A DNA stretch of 64,000 bases from Dolomedes plantarius (taxonomy: Eukaryota; Arthropoda; Arachnida; Araneae; Dolomedidae), in NCBI GenBank assembly GCA_907164885.2, contig OU015500.1, positions 53,880,283-53,944,282 of the forward strand. The letters are read 5' to 3'. Positions within the stretch are counted from its first letter, which is position 1. Every line of letters starts with the position of its first letter. Positions 26,839 through 40,120 of this stretch are shown piece by piece. The notes beneath the pieces are model-generated. The model was not told the DNA's origin. It did not search any database and worked only from the letters and a program-made list of their open reading frames with translations. The translations under genes were made by a program, and so were the position numbers.

Positions 26839-29800
26839 GGTTTTAAGGGAAGTTAGGGGATTTTCCAGTCATAAGATCAATGCTGAGCTGGGAAGAAAAA
26901 ATTTCCTAAATATTATTTGAATGTACAAATACATCTTACATGCCTTCAATATCAGGGAACGGTTGTATATTTAAATAAACTAATATGTATGGTATATGTT
27001 TAAAAAAAGTTCGGCATTTATGCCCGTATGTAATATTACTTTCACTGGCATTTACAAGTGGACCATTTAGCTGGAAGTGAAATACTTTTTTTCTAAGTGA
27101 AGTAGGTCTGACACATGTTGTTTTCACTGTTTCCAAATGCAAAAAGCAAGTAATTAATTTTAATATTTTAAATAACATCCGGATACTCTTTCTGACAGCA
27201 ATAGATTTTTCAAACATCTTTCCTAGTAAATCAGACTTTAGGCCTGATATAACGGGAGTCATATGGATTGAAATGAGCTTTGTAAACATCTGGGAGTATC
27301 TGTATGACGTTAATTTCACCCTAGATATCCGATGATGTCGTACACGCCATAGGGACTTGCACTACTGCATCGATGTAAAGAAGATGCAAACCACAGTAAT
27401 GCAATATATGTATTCGCTCATGACTTAAGGATTGAAAATTTTCATAACTGGCATATGCAGTGTAAACTTGTTGATATTGGTGTGTTTAGTATATACTGGT
27501 GCCCCAATCGTTGTGGAAATCCTATCCGCATAAATGCTTAAATCCGTAATTCAGTTACTCAGTTCATGTTTTCAAGCATCATATGGATGTCCTCTATAAA
27601 AGCTTGATAGAAATCCCATACTTTTGACGTAATGATGACAAAACAGTTTAAAATAAGATGTTTGCTAAGAAATATCTTTTATTCTCTATCCGTACCATAT
27701 AACCGAAACAGCAAACTTCAGTGATACGTATCGAATCAGATTATGACACAAAACAGTAGTGTAAAGCCATGTTTTTATTGAATTAACTGCGATTATTTTT
27801 ATTTAATCATTTTTATTTTAATTAGAATACTTTACAAATGGTCCGCAGTGTCTTTTCGCTATCATGTGACAAAAATCGTAAATATATTTTATGTATCTCG
27901 TACTATTACTTTATAAAATTCCTTCAAAAATTCAAGTCAAAATATTCATCTCGAGTTCGATTATTACTGTGCTTGTTCACTCTTTCATAATAAGTAAAAA
28001 TCAGTAAAAATATTATAATCACAATATCAGTATGGAAGCTGGCTTTCGGATGTAATTGTTTGACACAATGCGGGTCATAAATATCTGGGAAAATTTATAA
28101 AAACTTTTAATTACTATCAATTTAGATTTTTATTCCTTATGATTTTCGTTAACTAGTTCCATTGGCTGAAGTTTTACTTTTCCATTTATTTTCTTTATTT
28201 TTTTTTGGGGGGAGGGATATTAAGTTTTCGAATCATATCACTTTTTTCAATTGGCGAGTTTTCTGATCACCACCATTTTAAATAAATTTTCTCGCCATAA
28301 GAGAGGAACGTAAGATTACGTGAAAACCAGCAAATCACCAGCAGTATACGTGTCTTGTAAATTTACATTTCCCTGTAGGAAGAACTAAGGAATGAGCCTT
28401 CTAGAGAACAAAGGTCAACGCAACATGTTCTACGATCCCTTTTTCTTTTACGACAATCAAGAGGGAGGTGAATAAGCAATGAGAGTTAGGGATTTTCCAG
28501 TCATAAAAAATTGAGAGTTTCTTCAAACAATTTAAGCGACGGTGTAAAAATTACTGATTTAATCCTTGAAGAACCAAGACGAGGTATTTCCCGTGCATGT
28601 AAATTGTTAAATGTTTAGTGTACCCCCTAGTAGAATCTCTAGATAAAATATCTGGCAAATTTTCCCATAGTATATTTTTCTTTCATTTTCTTCATTGATG
28701 TTTTGCATAATTTTAAAATTTTTTATGGGTTAATCTCGAAATGTTGAAATTTGCACTTTCCTTAAAATTTGGATATTATTTTCTTGAACTCGAAAATATA
28801 ATTAAACTTTTCATCGATCAATACTTTGAATAATAGTGATTCCTCTGTGGTATTAACCAATTAAAATAATTTGTTTTAGTTGTCATGGAAGCTTTTTGTC
28901 ACTTTGTATTGAAACAAGTAGGAAAAGTCACATAGTCTTGGTAGTGTGACCAGGAAAGAATAAAACTCCATAGTCAGGTGTTTCATAAAATTAACTTTTT
29001 AATAATAATTCCCAATTAATTTTCTATTTTTTGTGATTATAAAAACTCTTGAAGAAATACACATATTCAAAAATAATTTTCTAACGAATCCATCAATTCA
29101 ACGCGTTATAACAGAGTACGGAATCTGGATGAAAGGATGCTATAAAGAACATGATACTCCTTCACCTCATTACAATGTAAATCTTAATACGGATACCTTA
29201 AAAATATGGAGGTACTTTCACACCGTCAGATCTTCGATTTTATGTTTACTCCAAATTTATTGAACCATGTGAAATTTGAAACATGGGTGAAAAACTATGA
29301 TCCTCTTATTGCTAATACGTGTATGGTTTTAACATATTTTTTTCTCTAGATGGCATCAAAATGCTAACTTTTTCACTGTGCCGTAACACCATAGTAAATC
29401 TGGATAATCAGATGGAATATAGAGCTCCATTAGCACTTATCTGATGATGATATATATACACCTATAATCCGATGATATATATCCGATTATTGATATATAT
29501 ACACATGATAAAAGTGTTGATTCAACCTTATATCTTTGAATTTTTGTTTTCTCTAAACCTTTGACACATTATAAAATTGGAAACATAAGTCGAAATTCAG
29601 TGATTTTCCATTTGTTGCAAGGTATAAGGATTTTAAATCTTTTTTCCTCTCTAAATGCCATCTGAATGCTTTGAGATCGCAGAGAAACTATTCATTTCAA
29701 TCCCTTTCATTGTTTGAAATTAAATATAATGCATTGTTTTAATAGTACACTAGGCAGCTTTGCACAAGTGCACACTTGATGAATACGGTATACTTATGTA

Positions 29801-30820
29801 TAATTGAGTGATGAAGGATAAAAACTTGCAATCCCTATTTGTTTAAACTAATTTTAGGATACTTTCTTATAGTATTTCAATCAGTTAAAAAAAAGTATTG
29901 AAAATGGCCTAATGATAAAAAATTACCATGAGAAATTTTCTGTAGGTAATTTCTTATGTTTATCTTCAAAAATGCATGGGATGTTGTACTTTGCCCTTTC
30001 CCCCCCCCCAAAAAAAAAAAAAAAAAAACTAACTAAATTTAAAAAAAAAACTTTCATGGACATAGATTTGTTCAAACACCACACATTTGTTCTAGTATAA
30101 TGTATAAAGCAAAGAAAAGTATCTATATTGCTGTAGTCAAACTGATATTAAAAATAAATAATATAAAAATTTTATTATATAACAATTGTGTTTTGCAATT
30201 TTCTAGTTTATATATCACACAACAGAATTGCTTTCATAACTGAAAATATTAGATAATATTTCTGAAAATGCGATCTACTATTTTAAAAATATTTATGTAA
30301 TCACAGTTAGCCTATGGTATAGAATTACAAGAGATGTCAAAAGTATAATTACATTGCCACAAAAGAAAACTTTTTAACCGATGCAGGATTTCATATTCTT
30401 GCAACAAAATGACATTTTAAAAAATTAGTTGCATAAATCAAACAGAATTGTGCTTTGTTTTAAGTCACTAAGTACATAACACTTACATTTATTTAAACAT
30501 TTTCCAAGTATTCGAGAATCAGAAATGTCTAAATGCAAATGTTTATTCTGAAGCTCAGACATTAAATCAAAACAGCGGTATTTGACTCAGAAAACAAATT
30601 AAGTAAGAAAAACGCATAATTTGATTTATTTTTATTCATAGTAAAAGTAAAAATTTTAAATTTTCCACGCTTACGTTCGCGAGGAAGGAAAAAATAAGAA
30701 ATCTATGTTTTCATGACATTTTAAATGTGACAAAAAAAATCTAAAAGCATATTCGCGAGCTGAATGGTATTCTAATCTTAAAAAGCTTTTAACTTTGACG
30801 TTTCTTACAGTTTTCCTCCT
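26839..30820. other. gene-free AT-rich sequence
   Basis: About 4 kb with no supportable feature. The longest frame (minus strand, 26936-27319, 127 codons) begins with GTG, not ATG, and has no domain I recognise. One frame of this length is expected by chance in 64 kb. At 29999-30027 a poly(C) run passes directly into poly(A), a pattern repeated near 49120. Confidence 0.5.
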
Positions 30821-32070
30821 TCCAAAACTCTTTTTTAAAAGTGCATTTAGGAATAGATTTTCTGGAGATAAAACTTAACATCAACATTTTTTCTCTTTTT
30901 TAAAAACTTTATGTTTCTCTCGCTTCACACAAATGTTTAATTACGTGTTTATGTCATTTTAGGAATTAAATGCCATTTTATATGTTTCAGTACGCATTTT
31001 TGTCGCCGCATAGGCACAGATTTTCGAATTAGAAGTAAAATAAAGTCATTTAAAAAATTCTAGTGTCACTTATGATTTTGTCTCTTCTTTTCAAAAAATA
31101 TTGCTCCGAATGGAAGTTTTGGAAAATTTACTGGAAATTTCTCGGAATACTAATATGTTTATGACATTAAGTTCCCTTGCTCTAATCTATATACAAGTAC
31201 AGTGGAGTCCCGATAATCCGAACTTTGTTAATCCGAAAGTCCGCTTAATCCGAAACCAAAAGTCAAAAAGAACTAAGGTTACAATAAAACTACAGAGATA
31301 CTATAAGATAGATTCCATAATATAAAGTATATTTACGAAAATTACAAGAAAATTCAAAGTTAGACAACAGTATAATAAAGCAGGACATAGTAGAATAAAC
31401 AACACGTGTTTATGCTAATGCTAAACTGACACTACCAGTAACGTTGCTGTGATTGTGTGTGAGAAAGGGCGTGTCAACTGTACCTCTCTCCTCCAACCGG
31501 CCCTACCTCTCCAACGGTCGAGCACTGTGACGTATTTTTAGAACAACTTACGCTCTACTATACTGTTTTAGGCAGCGTTCCGCTCTCTTATCACACATTT
31601 CGTCCCGAGATTTGGTTATGTTTAGACAGACCTTATAAAATAAACTGTGCAATAACACCCAATATGTAATATTTGTGTAATCACACGTCATTACGTAATT
31701 TAAATTTATTTTAAGTATGATTTCGCTTAATCCGAAAAATTCGTTAATCCGAAAGGGATGTGGTCCCAATTATTTCAGACTAGAAAAATATCCTCAGTTA
31801 TTCTACAGTTGTATTCACATAGAGAATTTGGGAATCGTACGTTGAAAATAACATATGATTACTGATTAATCCGACGGGGAAACATATTTTTGTGCGTTTC
31901 AGCAGGAATATCAGGATGAAGAGAATTACCCTTTAATAACAGAACTGCGATACAAGCATTCAGCAAAATTTGAACTTAAATTTATTTCCTTACAAAATAC
32001 TATCGTGTGTTTACCTACGATATAGTTCTGCGACTCTCGGCAGCATTTCTGTAGCCGCAACGTATTAAAA

Positions 32071-32496
32071 CTATTTTACACCCTTTGCTGGGCTTCGCCC
32101 GGCTATGCTCGGGCAATCCGTCCACCAGACACACGGCTTTGAATTGATTGATTGAGAGGAAGAATTTTCATAAGAGGCACTATTAATTTGAAGTTTACTT
32201 ATTTTTTAATCAACAACGTCAGAAATGACTTCACGATGAGGGCGTTCTCGCAAGCTAGAAGAAAATCGGTAGTCTCAGGCCATTTCTCGGGGCCTAAACT
32301 CACTTCGTATTTCTCACTTAGCGGGAAAAACTCTTCACCAAACTTGAATCTGTGAGAATGTACTTCGCTTTCGAGTTTAAGATGGCCGACGATTTCGTGT
32401 TGATTGTGTTCAAATAAAAGTAACGTTCAGCACTTTAGGTCCAGCGGATTGGTCTGTGCGTTATCTGTCAGTAAGTCACGGAACTGTTTTATATCT
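32071..32496 (-). mobile_element. Helitron-like fragment E, same family as element C
   Basis: The 5' part on the minus strand (ATATAAAACAGTTCCGTGAC, then CGCACAGACCAATCCGC) matches the 5' part of element C (37005-37870). Toward the other end, minus-strand GCCGGGCGAAGCCCAGC forms a short hairpin, followed within 15 bases by an AATAG that may be a mutated CTAG. A plus-strand TCTATGTATATAAAAG (from 32494) may be the start of yet another copy facing away. Boundaries are approximate. Confidence 0.5.
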
Positions 32497-33050
32497 ATGT
32501 ATATAAAAGAGCTCGTCTGTTTGTTTGTCCGCTATAGAATGCAAGACTGTTTCACCGACCGGGACCAATTTCGGCTCAGTTAATATTTAGGACATGTTGC
32601 CTTCTAGTTGAGACAACTTAAGAAAAACTTACTAATTTAACGGCATTTAACTAAAGAAAAACTAATAATACAACTTATCAACATAAAACCATTTTCTTTT
32701 TCAATTCAACTGCATTCTAAATAGAAACTATGTATATAACTGTTGCCACATGATTATTTTTAACAATAATTACAAAAGTAACATTTAAAAATTATAAAAA
32801 TATTTGAGAGTCAATTCTAAATCAATTATTTACATTTTATGCCGTTACAGACCCGAGAAAGGCAACGCAGCAAAAATGAAATTGGGGCTCAATCATTTTT
32901 TTTAAATTAATTTTTTATTAATTTTTGTCAATTTATTGGCCAACAATGTGCGAAAGCAAAATAAAATTGCCGTAGCAGTTGCCATTCTTCGTTATACATA
33001 AATTTCAATTCCAGTGTCATGCACGTTAGCGAAATATATCAAGAGTTAAA

Positions 33051-33126
33051 TGAAAAATATACCCATGCGGTAAGTCAAACTTTATATATTTTGAAGTTTG
33101 ACGTCACCGCATGGGTATATTTTTCA
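33051..33126. repeat. long hairpin-forming inverted repeat
   Basis: GAAAAATATACCCATGCGGT on the left pairs with ACCGCATGGGTATATTTTTC on the right without mismatch. A second pairing block (TCAAACTT / AAGTTTGA) lies inside, around an 11-base loop. The arms are separated only by small asymmetric bulges. Confidence 0.9.
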
Positions 33127-33566
33127 TTTCTCAGTGATTCATTTTTTAATGAGAATCACGCTGTGAATGAATAACGTTGTGTTTACGTTTTGTTCGGTGG
33201 AGTATGCATTTAAAATTGAAATATCTCTAAACCTATTAAAGTAACAGATTAAGCGTACGCAGTAAAATTATCAGTTTTTAAAGCTGTTTCCGAATATGTA
33301 ACATTTATGTACTTTCATGAAAAAAAACATCGATTTCGACATTTTCAAATATGGCCGAATTTGAGCCGGTACAAGTGTGATCGCGACAGACAGAACCCGA
33401 CCTTGCTTTATTAATATAGATTATCGGGACTCCACTGTATAAATAATCTTTAGATTTTAACGTAGAGCAAATTTTAGATATTGTTAAGTGCAATTTTGAG
33501 TTAATGTTGAAGAATAATATTATAAAATCTTTCTGGAAGGAATAGATTTTCGTAAGATAAAAATAA

Positions 33567-33735
33567 TCATCAGCTTTATTTATATTTTTTTAAACTTAAA
33601 AAAATATAAATAAAGCTGATGAAGCGTTTTTGTGAAGCGTTTCTCGACAAAAAATATAAATAAAGCTGATGAAGCGTTTTTGTGAAGCGTTTGCGAAACA
33701 TTTGTGTGAAGCGTTTCTCTCGCTTCACACAAATG
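33567..33735. repeat. perfect hairpin and local duplications in the array
   Basis: 33567-33591 and 33598-33622 are perfect 25-base inverted arms (core CATCAGCTTTATTTATA) with a 6-base loop. The right arm with its tail (GCTGATGAAGCGTTTTTGTG) is then repeated in tandem about 55 bases on. A second inverted pair, AAACATTTGTGTGAAGCG / CGCTTCACACAAATGTTT, closes the block. This looks like replication template switching within one array unit. Confidence 0.9.
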
Positions 33736-33934
33736 TTTAATTATGTGTTTAAGCCATTTTAGGAATTAAATGACACTTTATATGTTTCAGTACGCATTTT
33801 GTCGCAGCACAGACGCAGATTTTCTAATTAGAAGTAAAATAAAGTAATTTAAAAAATTCTAGTGTCACTTATGATTTTCTCTCTTCTTTTCAAAAAATAT
33901 TGCCCCTTATGGAAGTTTGGGGAAATTTACTGGA

Positions 33935-34045
33935 ATACTAAATATAGTATAATATATTTAGTATACTTAGTATTGCAAGTATACTAAATATATTATACTA
34001 AATATAGTATAATATATTTAGTATACTTGCAATACTAAATATGTT
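33935..34045. repeat. AT-rich palindrome, duplicated
   Basis: 33975-33998 and 34007-34030 are perfect 24-base inverted arms (GCAAGTATACTAAATATATT...) around an 8-base spacer. A related but partial palindrome precedes it from 33935. The block sits inside an array unit and interrupts the AATACTAAATATG landmark. Confidence 0.9.
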
Positions 34046-34514
34046 TATAAAATTAAGTCCCCCTTGCTGTAATCTATATAAAAGAATTTAAAGAAACCAT
34101 AGATTTTAACAAAGAGCAAATTTTAAATCCTAAGTGCAATTTCAAGTTAATGGTGAATATTATAAAAATCTTTCTGGAAGGAATTATTTTCGTAAGATAA
34201 AATAAACATCAGCTTTGTTTTCCTTTTTTTAAAAATTTTACGTTCTTCTTGCTTCACACACATGTTTAATTACGTGTTTGTGTCATTTTTGGGATAAAAA
34301 TGCCATTTTATATGTTTGAGTACGCATTCTTCTCGCCGCACAGACCCAGATTTTTGAATTAGAAGTAAAATAAAGTCATTTAAAATTTCTGGCGTCACTT
34401 ATTTTGTATCTTCTTTTCATAGAATATTGCACCTAATGGAAGCTTTAGAAAATTTGCTGGAAATATTTTTGCAATATTAAATATGTTTATAAAATTAAGT
34501 CCCTTTGCTGTAAT

Positions 34515-34890
34515 CGCTAGAAAGACGGGAATTTGTTCTTACTAAAAGGAATGAGCGCCGTCATTTTGACGGTTAAAAATAAAATCAAGAATTTAAAATA
34601 TTTAATTTTTTAAATGGTTAAAGGCTTTAAATTTTGAACTATTTCTTATCAATATATAATAAATTAGTATATATTTAGATATAATTTTATGCAGGTATGC
34701 CGAGCTGACAACCTGGTATGGTTTATCAGCAAAAATATATGCATGGTCTGTGCAGTCCTTATTTTTGAACACCAATATTTCCGAAGATCCAATAATTCTG
34801 TTATTTACAAAACTGGGAAGAGAAGAAAAGTAACTAACATTTTTTCGGTATTATTTTAAAGATTTCTGCCTATTTTCTATATTATCGTCA
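34515..34890. other. non-array insert with a CCGTCATTTTGACGG palindrome
   Basis: Between two array units the sequence departs from the array consensus. It contains GCGCCGTCATTTTGACGGTT at about 34555, similar to the subterminal palindrome of the piggyBac element at 42.4 kb. This could be a degenerate piggyBac-related fragment. No ends were found. Confidence 0.3.
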
Positions 34891-35113
34891 AATCGACGGC
34901 TTTCAGTCTTGGTAGATTTACACCGCATTTTTCCCCCTTTTTAATTAGAAATATGGTAAATCCATTTAAACAATTCTAGTGTCGCTTATTTCCTTCTCTC
35001 ATTACACAAAATATTGCACCTAATGTAAGTATTGAAAAATTTTACTAAAGATTGCTTGCAAATTTACATATGTTTATTACCTTCAATTCCCTCACTATAT
35101 TCTGCGTGCAAGT

Positions 35114-35218
<105 letters not shown>

Positions 35219-37004
35219 TGAGGTAATACTTAGTGTACATAAATTTTTATGAGGATTAAAATGTGCATTTAGAGATAGATAATTGATTTTTGGAGGAAAA
35301 AACGAAATATAATTTTGATTGTTTTAAAAATTTCTTTTCTCTCGCTCTTTACAAATTTTAATTACGAGTTTATATCATTTTTAAAATTAAATGTAATTTT
35401 ACATATTTGAGCGCATATTTAAGTCACCACACAGACCAAGGTTTTTGAATTAAAAGTAAAATAATGTCCTTGAAAAATTTATAGTGTCCATTAAGATTTT
35501 CATTTCTGTTTTCGAAGAATATTGCTCCTATGAAAGTATCGGGAAATTCACTGAAAATTTCTTGCAATATTAAATATTTTTATAACCTTAAGTCCCATTG
35601 TATAATTATATACAAGTATTGAAAGAAACGTTTGGCAATAAATTTTGCATAGAGCCAATTGAATTCTTGTAAAGTGCAATATTCATTTAATGTTGAAGAA
35701 CAAAAGGAACAAAAAACAGTTTTGGAAGGAACCAATATTCGAAATTTAAGACAAAACATCAGCTACTTTATTTTCATTGTTTTTAAAACTTTACATTTGT
35801 CTCGCTCCAAACAAATTTAATTATGTGTTTGTGTCATTTTAGGAATTAAATGCCATTTAATAAGTTTTACTGCATAATTTTGTTAGCACTCAGGCCCAAA
35901 TGTTTTAATTATAAAAAAGTCAAGTCATTTAAAATATTATAGTGTCATTCATGATTTTCATTTTTCTTTTCACAAAATATTGTTCCTAATGTATGTCCCT
36001 ACATTATTCCTACCGGTTTTATCCTTTTTGGAATTAAATGCTATTTAAAATGCTTGAGGGAGTATTTTAGTCACCTCAAAGATCCAGATATTTTCATTAG
36101 GAACAAAATAAATTCATCTAAAAATCCTAGCGACATTTATGATTTTCATTTCTAGTTTCCAGTTTTTCATTTTTTCTTCAAGAAATGATGCTCCTAATGT
36201 AAGTATTGGGAAATTTTACTAAAAATTTCTTGTAAAAATGCATATATTTATGACCTTCAAACCCCTCACTAGAAGCAATGTAAAAGTATTAAAAGTCTAC
36301 ATAGATTACCTTCAGGAAATAATCAGTGTAAATAAACGATAGTGAGGAGTATAAATTTTAGGAGGATAAAACAAAATATTGACTTTTTTAATTTTAATTT
36401 TTCTTCTCTCGTTTCACACAATTGTTTAATTACGCTATTGTGCCCTCTTAGGAATTAGATTGCATTTTGTATATTTCGGTGCATATTTTTGTCGCCACAC
36501 AGACCCAGATTTTTGAATTAAAAGAAAAACAAAGTCCTTTAAAAATTATTGTGTCCCTTCCGATTTTCTTTTCTCTTTTTCCAATATATTGCTTCTAATT
36601 TCAAGCATTGGGAAACTCACTGAAAATTTATTGCAATACTAAATATGCTTTTTATAACCTTAAGTCTCCTCGCTATAATATACAGACAAGTATTGACAGA
36701 AACTTTTTACATTAAATTTCACATTCAGGAAATGTTAATTCCTGTAAAGTGCAGTTTTGTTTTAATGTTGCAGAACAAAATGATAAAAAAGTATGTTTCG
36801 GAGGAACAGATATTTGGAAGATAAGACTAAACATCAACTTCTCTATTTTCATTTTTTTAAACTTCACATTTGTCACGCTTCCACACAAATATTAATTACA
36901 TGTTTGTCATTTTAGGAATTAAATACTATTTCATACGTTTGAAGCTTATCTTTGACACCACTCAGGTCCAGACATTTGAATTAGAATTAAAGTCATATAA
37001 AATA

Positions 37005-37087
37005 CTAGCTAAAAATCCGCACTTCGCTACGGAGTACATTCAAATTAAATACAACGTTCAATGTATGCAATTAGTGCCAAAAACTAA

Positions 37088-37163
<76 letters not shown>

Positions 37164-37870
37164 ATAATAAATACGACGACCAATGTATACAATTGACGCA
37201 AAAAAAACCCAAATATATATATTTCTAAAAAAATCGTAAGAGATATTTTTTAGACAAAATAATGTAGAAGAACAATATTCGAATTAAATCTAATAGGACA
37301 TACTAAAGAATATAGTACAGTTTGAGGAACATATCTTTTACTGTATTTTAATATTTGTTTGGATAATGTCCAATATTCTGCCTCATTAGCAAGGGAAAAA
37401 TATTTTTGGGTTTATTTCATTGTTATGGACGTGGCGATAAATTTATTTAAAGTACCATAAAAAGAAATCACATGATCATCGTTTAATAAATTGGATTCTA
37501 AAAATTTATCTTTAAAAATTCACCAAAAATCAGAAAATGGAGGTAAAGGTTCGAAAAAGATTTCAATTTAAAGGAAGTTTTTGATCTTTCTCGTGATATA
37601 AATTTTATAACCCTCAAATCATTATTTTAAATTCAAACTTAAAAAAAGTTACTAAAACAGCTAAAAAATTTAATTTAAAAAAATCTAAAAAGATTTTCCC
37701 AAAAATCTTCCGTAGTGCACCCCTACACTATAAGAAGAATCGCCATGAAAAATTTCATCCCTTTAGGTCACTTTAGCCCACAGAGCGATTTGGTCTGTGC
37801 GTTGTATGTCAGTCAAACAACCAGTCAGTCAGTGCGTCAGTCAGTTACGGAACTGTTTTATATATTTAGA
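37005..37870 (-). mobile_element. Helitron-like element C
   Basis: The minus strand begins TCTAAATATATAAAACAG after an A, followed by an iterated CTGACTGACGCACTGACTG-type block. It ends TCCGTAGCGAAGTGCGGA (imperfect hairpin), TTTTTAGCTAG, then T. Removing exactly 37005-37870 leaves AAAATATTATAATGTCAC, which matches the uninterrupted array unit at about 35930 (AAAATATTATAGTGTCA). The insertion site is therefore directly verified and lacks a target duplication, as expected for a Helitron. It contains a (TA)n run at 37089-37159 and no coding sequence. Confidence 0.75.
37089..37159. repeat. (TA)n microsatellite
   Basis: TA tract within Helitron-like element C. Confidence 0.95.
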
Positions 37871-38430
37871 TTATAATGTCACTTATTTTCATTATTCTTT
37901 TCACAAAATATTGTTCGTAAAGTAAGTACTGGAAAATTTACTTAAAATTTCTTACAAAACTACATAGGTTATGACCTTAAGTCCCCTCACTACAGTCTAT
38001 GTACCAGTATTTAAAAGAATGCGTAGAATATATTGAGGAACTTAATAGTGTACATAACAATATCAAAAATTCAAAAGTGCATTTAAGAATATATGATAGA
38101 TTTTCACAGAATAAAACTTTTTATTTAATTTTTTTTAATATTTACGTTTCTCTCACTTCAAACAAATATTTATAACGTGTTCGGGACATTTTAGGGATAA
38201 AATGCCACTTATAATTTTCTTTTCTTTTTCATAAAATATTGCTCTGATTATGGAAGTATTGAGAAATTTACTGAAAATGCTTTGCAAAACTAAATGTTTT
38301 AAGTCCCTCACATTAATCTATGTATACATATTTAAAGAAACTATTGACAGTAAATTTAAAACAGACGAAATCTGAATACCTGTAAAGTCTAATTTTATTT
38401 TAACTTTGAAGTATAAAATGAACCCGAATA

Positions 38431-40120
38431 AATTAATCTAATTTTTTTTGTCTTGTAGTGGATAGCACAAAAATGATATGAACAATAAAGACCCATTATC
38501 ATTTGTGTTTCTTATTAAAGTATTACACTTTATATTGGACTTTTGAAAGTTTTTGGAGTATAATTAACTTAATAATTTAGGCACCTCAGGAAATACTGAA
38601 AATTCAAGTAATGAAGATAAATTATATATTTATATCATATCATAATGTGGTATCTAATATTTGGAAGTTTAAATTTATTTAATATCAAAGCTTAAATTTC
38701 TCTGTTTTGAATGCTGTTATAATCGTCCAAATTTTCAAATTATGTGCTTGATTACTTAAGCTGAACAATTCTATTTTGCATTAAACAAATGACATATTTT
38801 GAGAAATAAATAAAGGATGAGATGCACATTTAGATTAAAGTATTTCATGGTAATGTTGATAAAATATATAGATGAAAGTGGAATTTATTGATCATAAAGT
38901 TTCAAAATATTTCTTATTCCATAGAAACTAAATTTATTTAAAAAGTTAAGCATAAAAGTTTAAGCTTTAAAAATGTTTTCCCTACAATTTTTGTCTTACT
39001 AAACTTGAATAAAATCGGGAAATTCTTCCCTCGGGGCATTACTGTCAATTATGCTGCACCAACCATGTTAGACACCATTAAACAAACAAAAAAAAACACT
39101 GTACGTTGCTTTGAATTCACATATAGCAAACCATTCCACATGACGTAAAATCCTCTATTTTTCAGGTACCAGAAAAAACATTCCTGAATTATCTTAGTGC
39201 GATATAATGGAAGACAAAATTTCTGAAATCCTGTGACATTCTGTCAAGAATTTTAATATTCAAGAAGGTACGACTGCCTTGTTTTCTTTATGGAGAATGG
39301 AAGCTTGACTTCTAGAGCCACAGTATCAACCAAATAAAATACATACTTGATATCCGACATGAATATTAAGTAGACCACTCAAATTTATTACACCTCAGAA
39401 GTCATTGCTATATTACCTCGACGACAGTCATCTCAGAAAGTAATTAACACTTATCAGGTTTCGTAGTAGCTGCGTTTTATTTGTCAAATAACAGCTTTCC
39501 TTGGATAAACTCGACTATCAGTGGAAATTGTTGATTAGTATCGACCGATAACATCCTTATTAGAAACATTAACCTTTATGAAATGCTGCGCTATTTGAGT
39601 GTATAGCAGATTCAACCATTAGAAATCAGGTAAAAAAATACAGAAATGAGGATAGGGGGACCAAGGAGTAAATAAGCAGTAATGAATTACAAATTGTACT
39701 TATATTATCATGAATGTTAGTATCAATTTCAGTTAGTCAAGTTTTTATATAGCTTTACTTAACCTTATTTAACGTATTAAACCACTGCAAAATGCATCAA
39801 AATTAATGTTGTAATTATACCAATTTGTTTTTTTTATTTAAAAAAAACACCTCATCGTGCATACTCTTCCTCCGTTGATTATCCTCTCTGAAATGAATTT
39901 ATACCTAGATATTAAAAATATATTTAATTGGTTTCACTTTGACCGAAATATGTGAATATTTTTACCCGTTTTGTTTAATTGAAAAATTATAAAGGCTTGA
40001 TGGATATTGGAATGTTTACATTGTTGCGAACATTTTTAAAGGGGGAAATTTTATTATAAATGATTACATTTTTTGCAGAGCATCGTGAGGCTATGGATTA
40101 CGTTTTTTTCTACGGTGAGA
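38431..40120. other. gene-free AT-rich sequence
   Basis: No coding, RNA or element-end signal is recognised in this stretch. Confidence 0.5.

Larger units (their letters stand above)
31780..33420 (-). mobile_element. Helitron-like element D, nested in the MITE
   Basis: On the minus strand it begins TCTATATTAATAAAGCAAGG after an A and ends at a CTAG (31783-31780) before a T. That fits the Helitron A/T insertion rule with no duplication. Its limits are fixed by the MITE: removing exactly this interval rejoins the MITE's right inverted repeat. It has no coding sequence. It contains further nested material, including a second Helitron-like block (32071-32496) and a long hairpin (33051-33126). 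The 3' hairpin normally found upstream of CTAG is not obvious here. Confidence 0.65.
31200..33437. mobile_element. Tigger/pogo-like MITE, split by a Helitron-like insertion
   Basis: The left end CAGTGGAGTCCCGATAATCC and the right end (read inward CAGTGGAGTCCCGATAAT) are perfect inverted repeats over 18 bases. They are flanked by TA on both sides and resemble Tigger/pogo ends. The element proper is 31200-31779 plus 33421-33437, about 597 bp, with internal (A/T)AATCCGAAA repeats. Joining those parts restores a continuous right end. Removal of the whole insert also restores the array unit around the TA. No transposase is present, so it is nonautonomous. Confidence 0.85.

Noticed and set aside
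26936..27319. 127-codon minus-strand open frame
   Set aside because: It begins at GTG, has no recognisable domain, and one frame of this length is expected by chance in 64 kb of this composition.
31101..31325. 74-codon frame crossing 31200
   Set aside because: It spans the junction between the tandem array and the MITE left end, so it cannot be an inherited gene.
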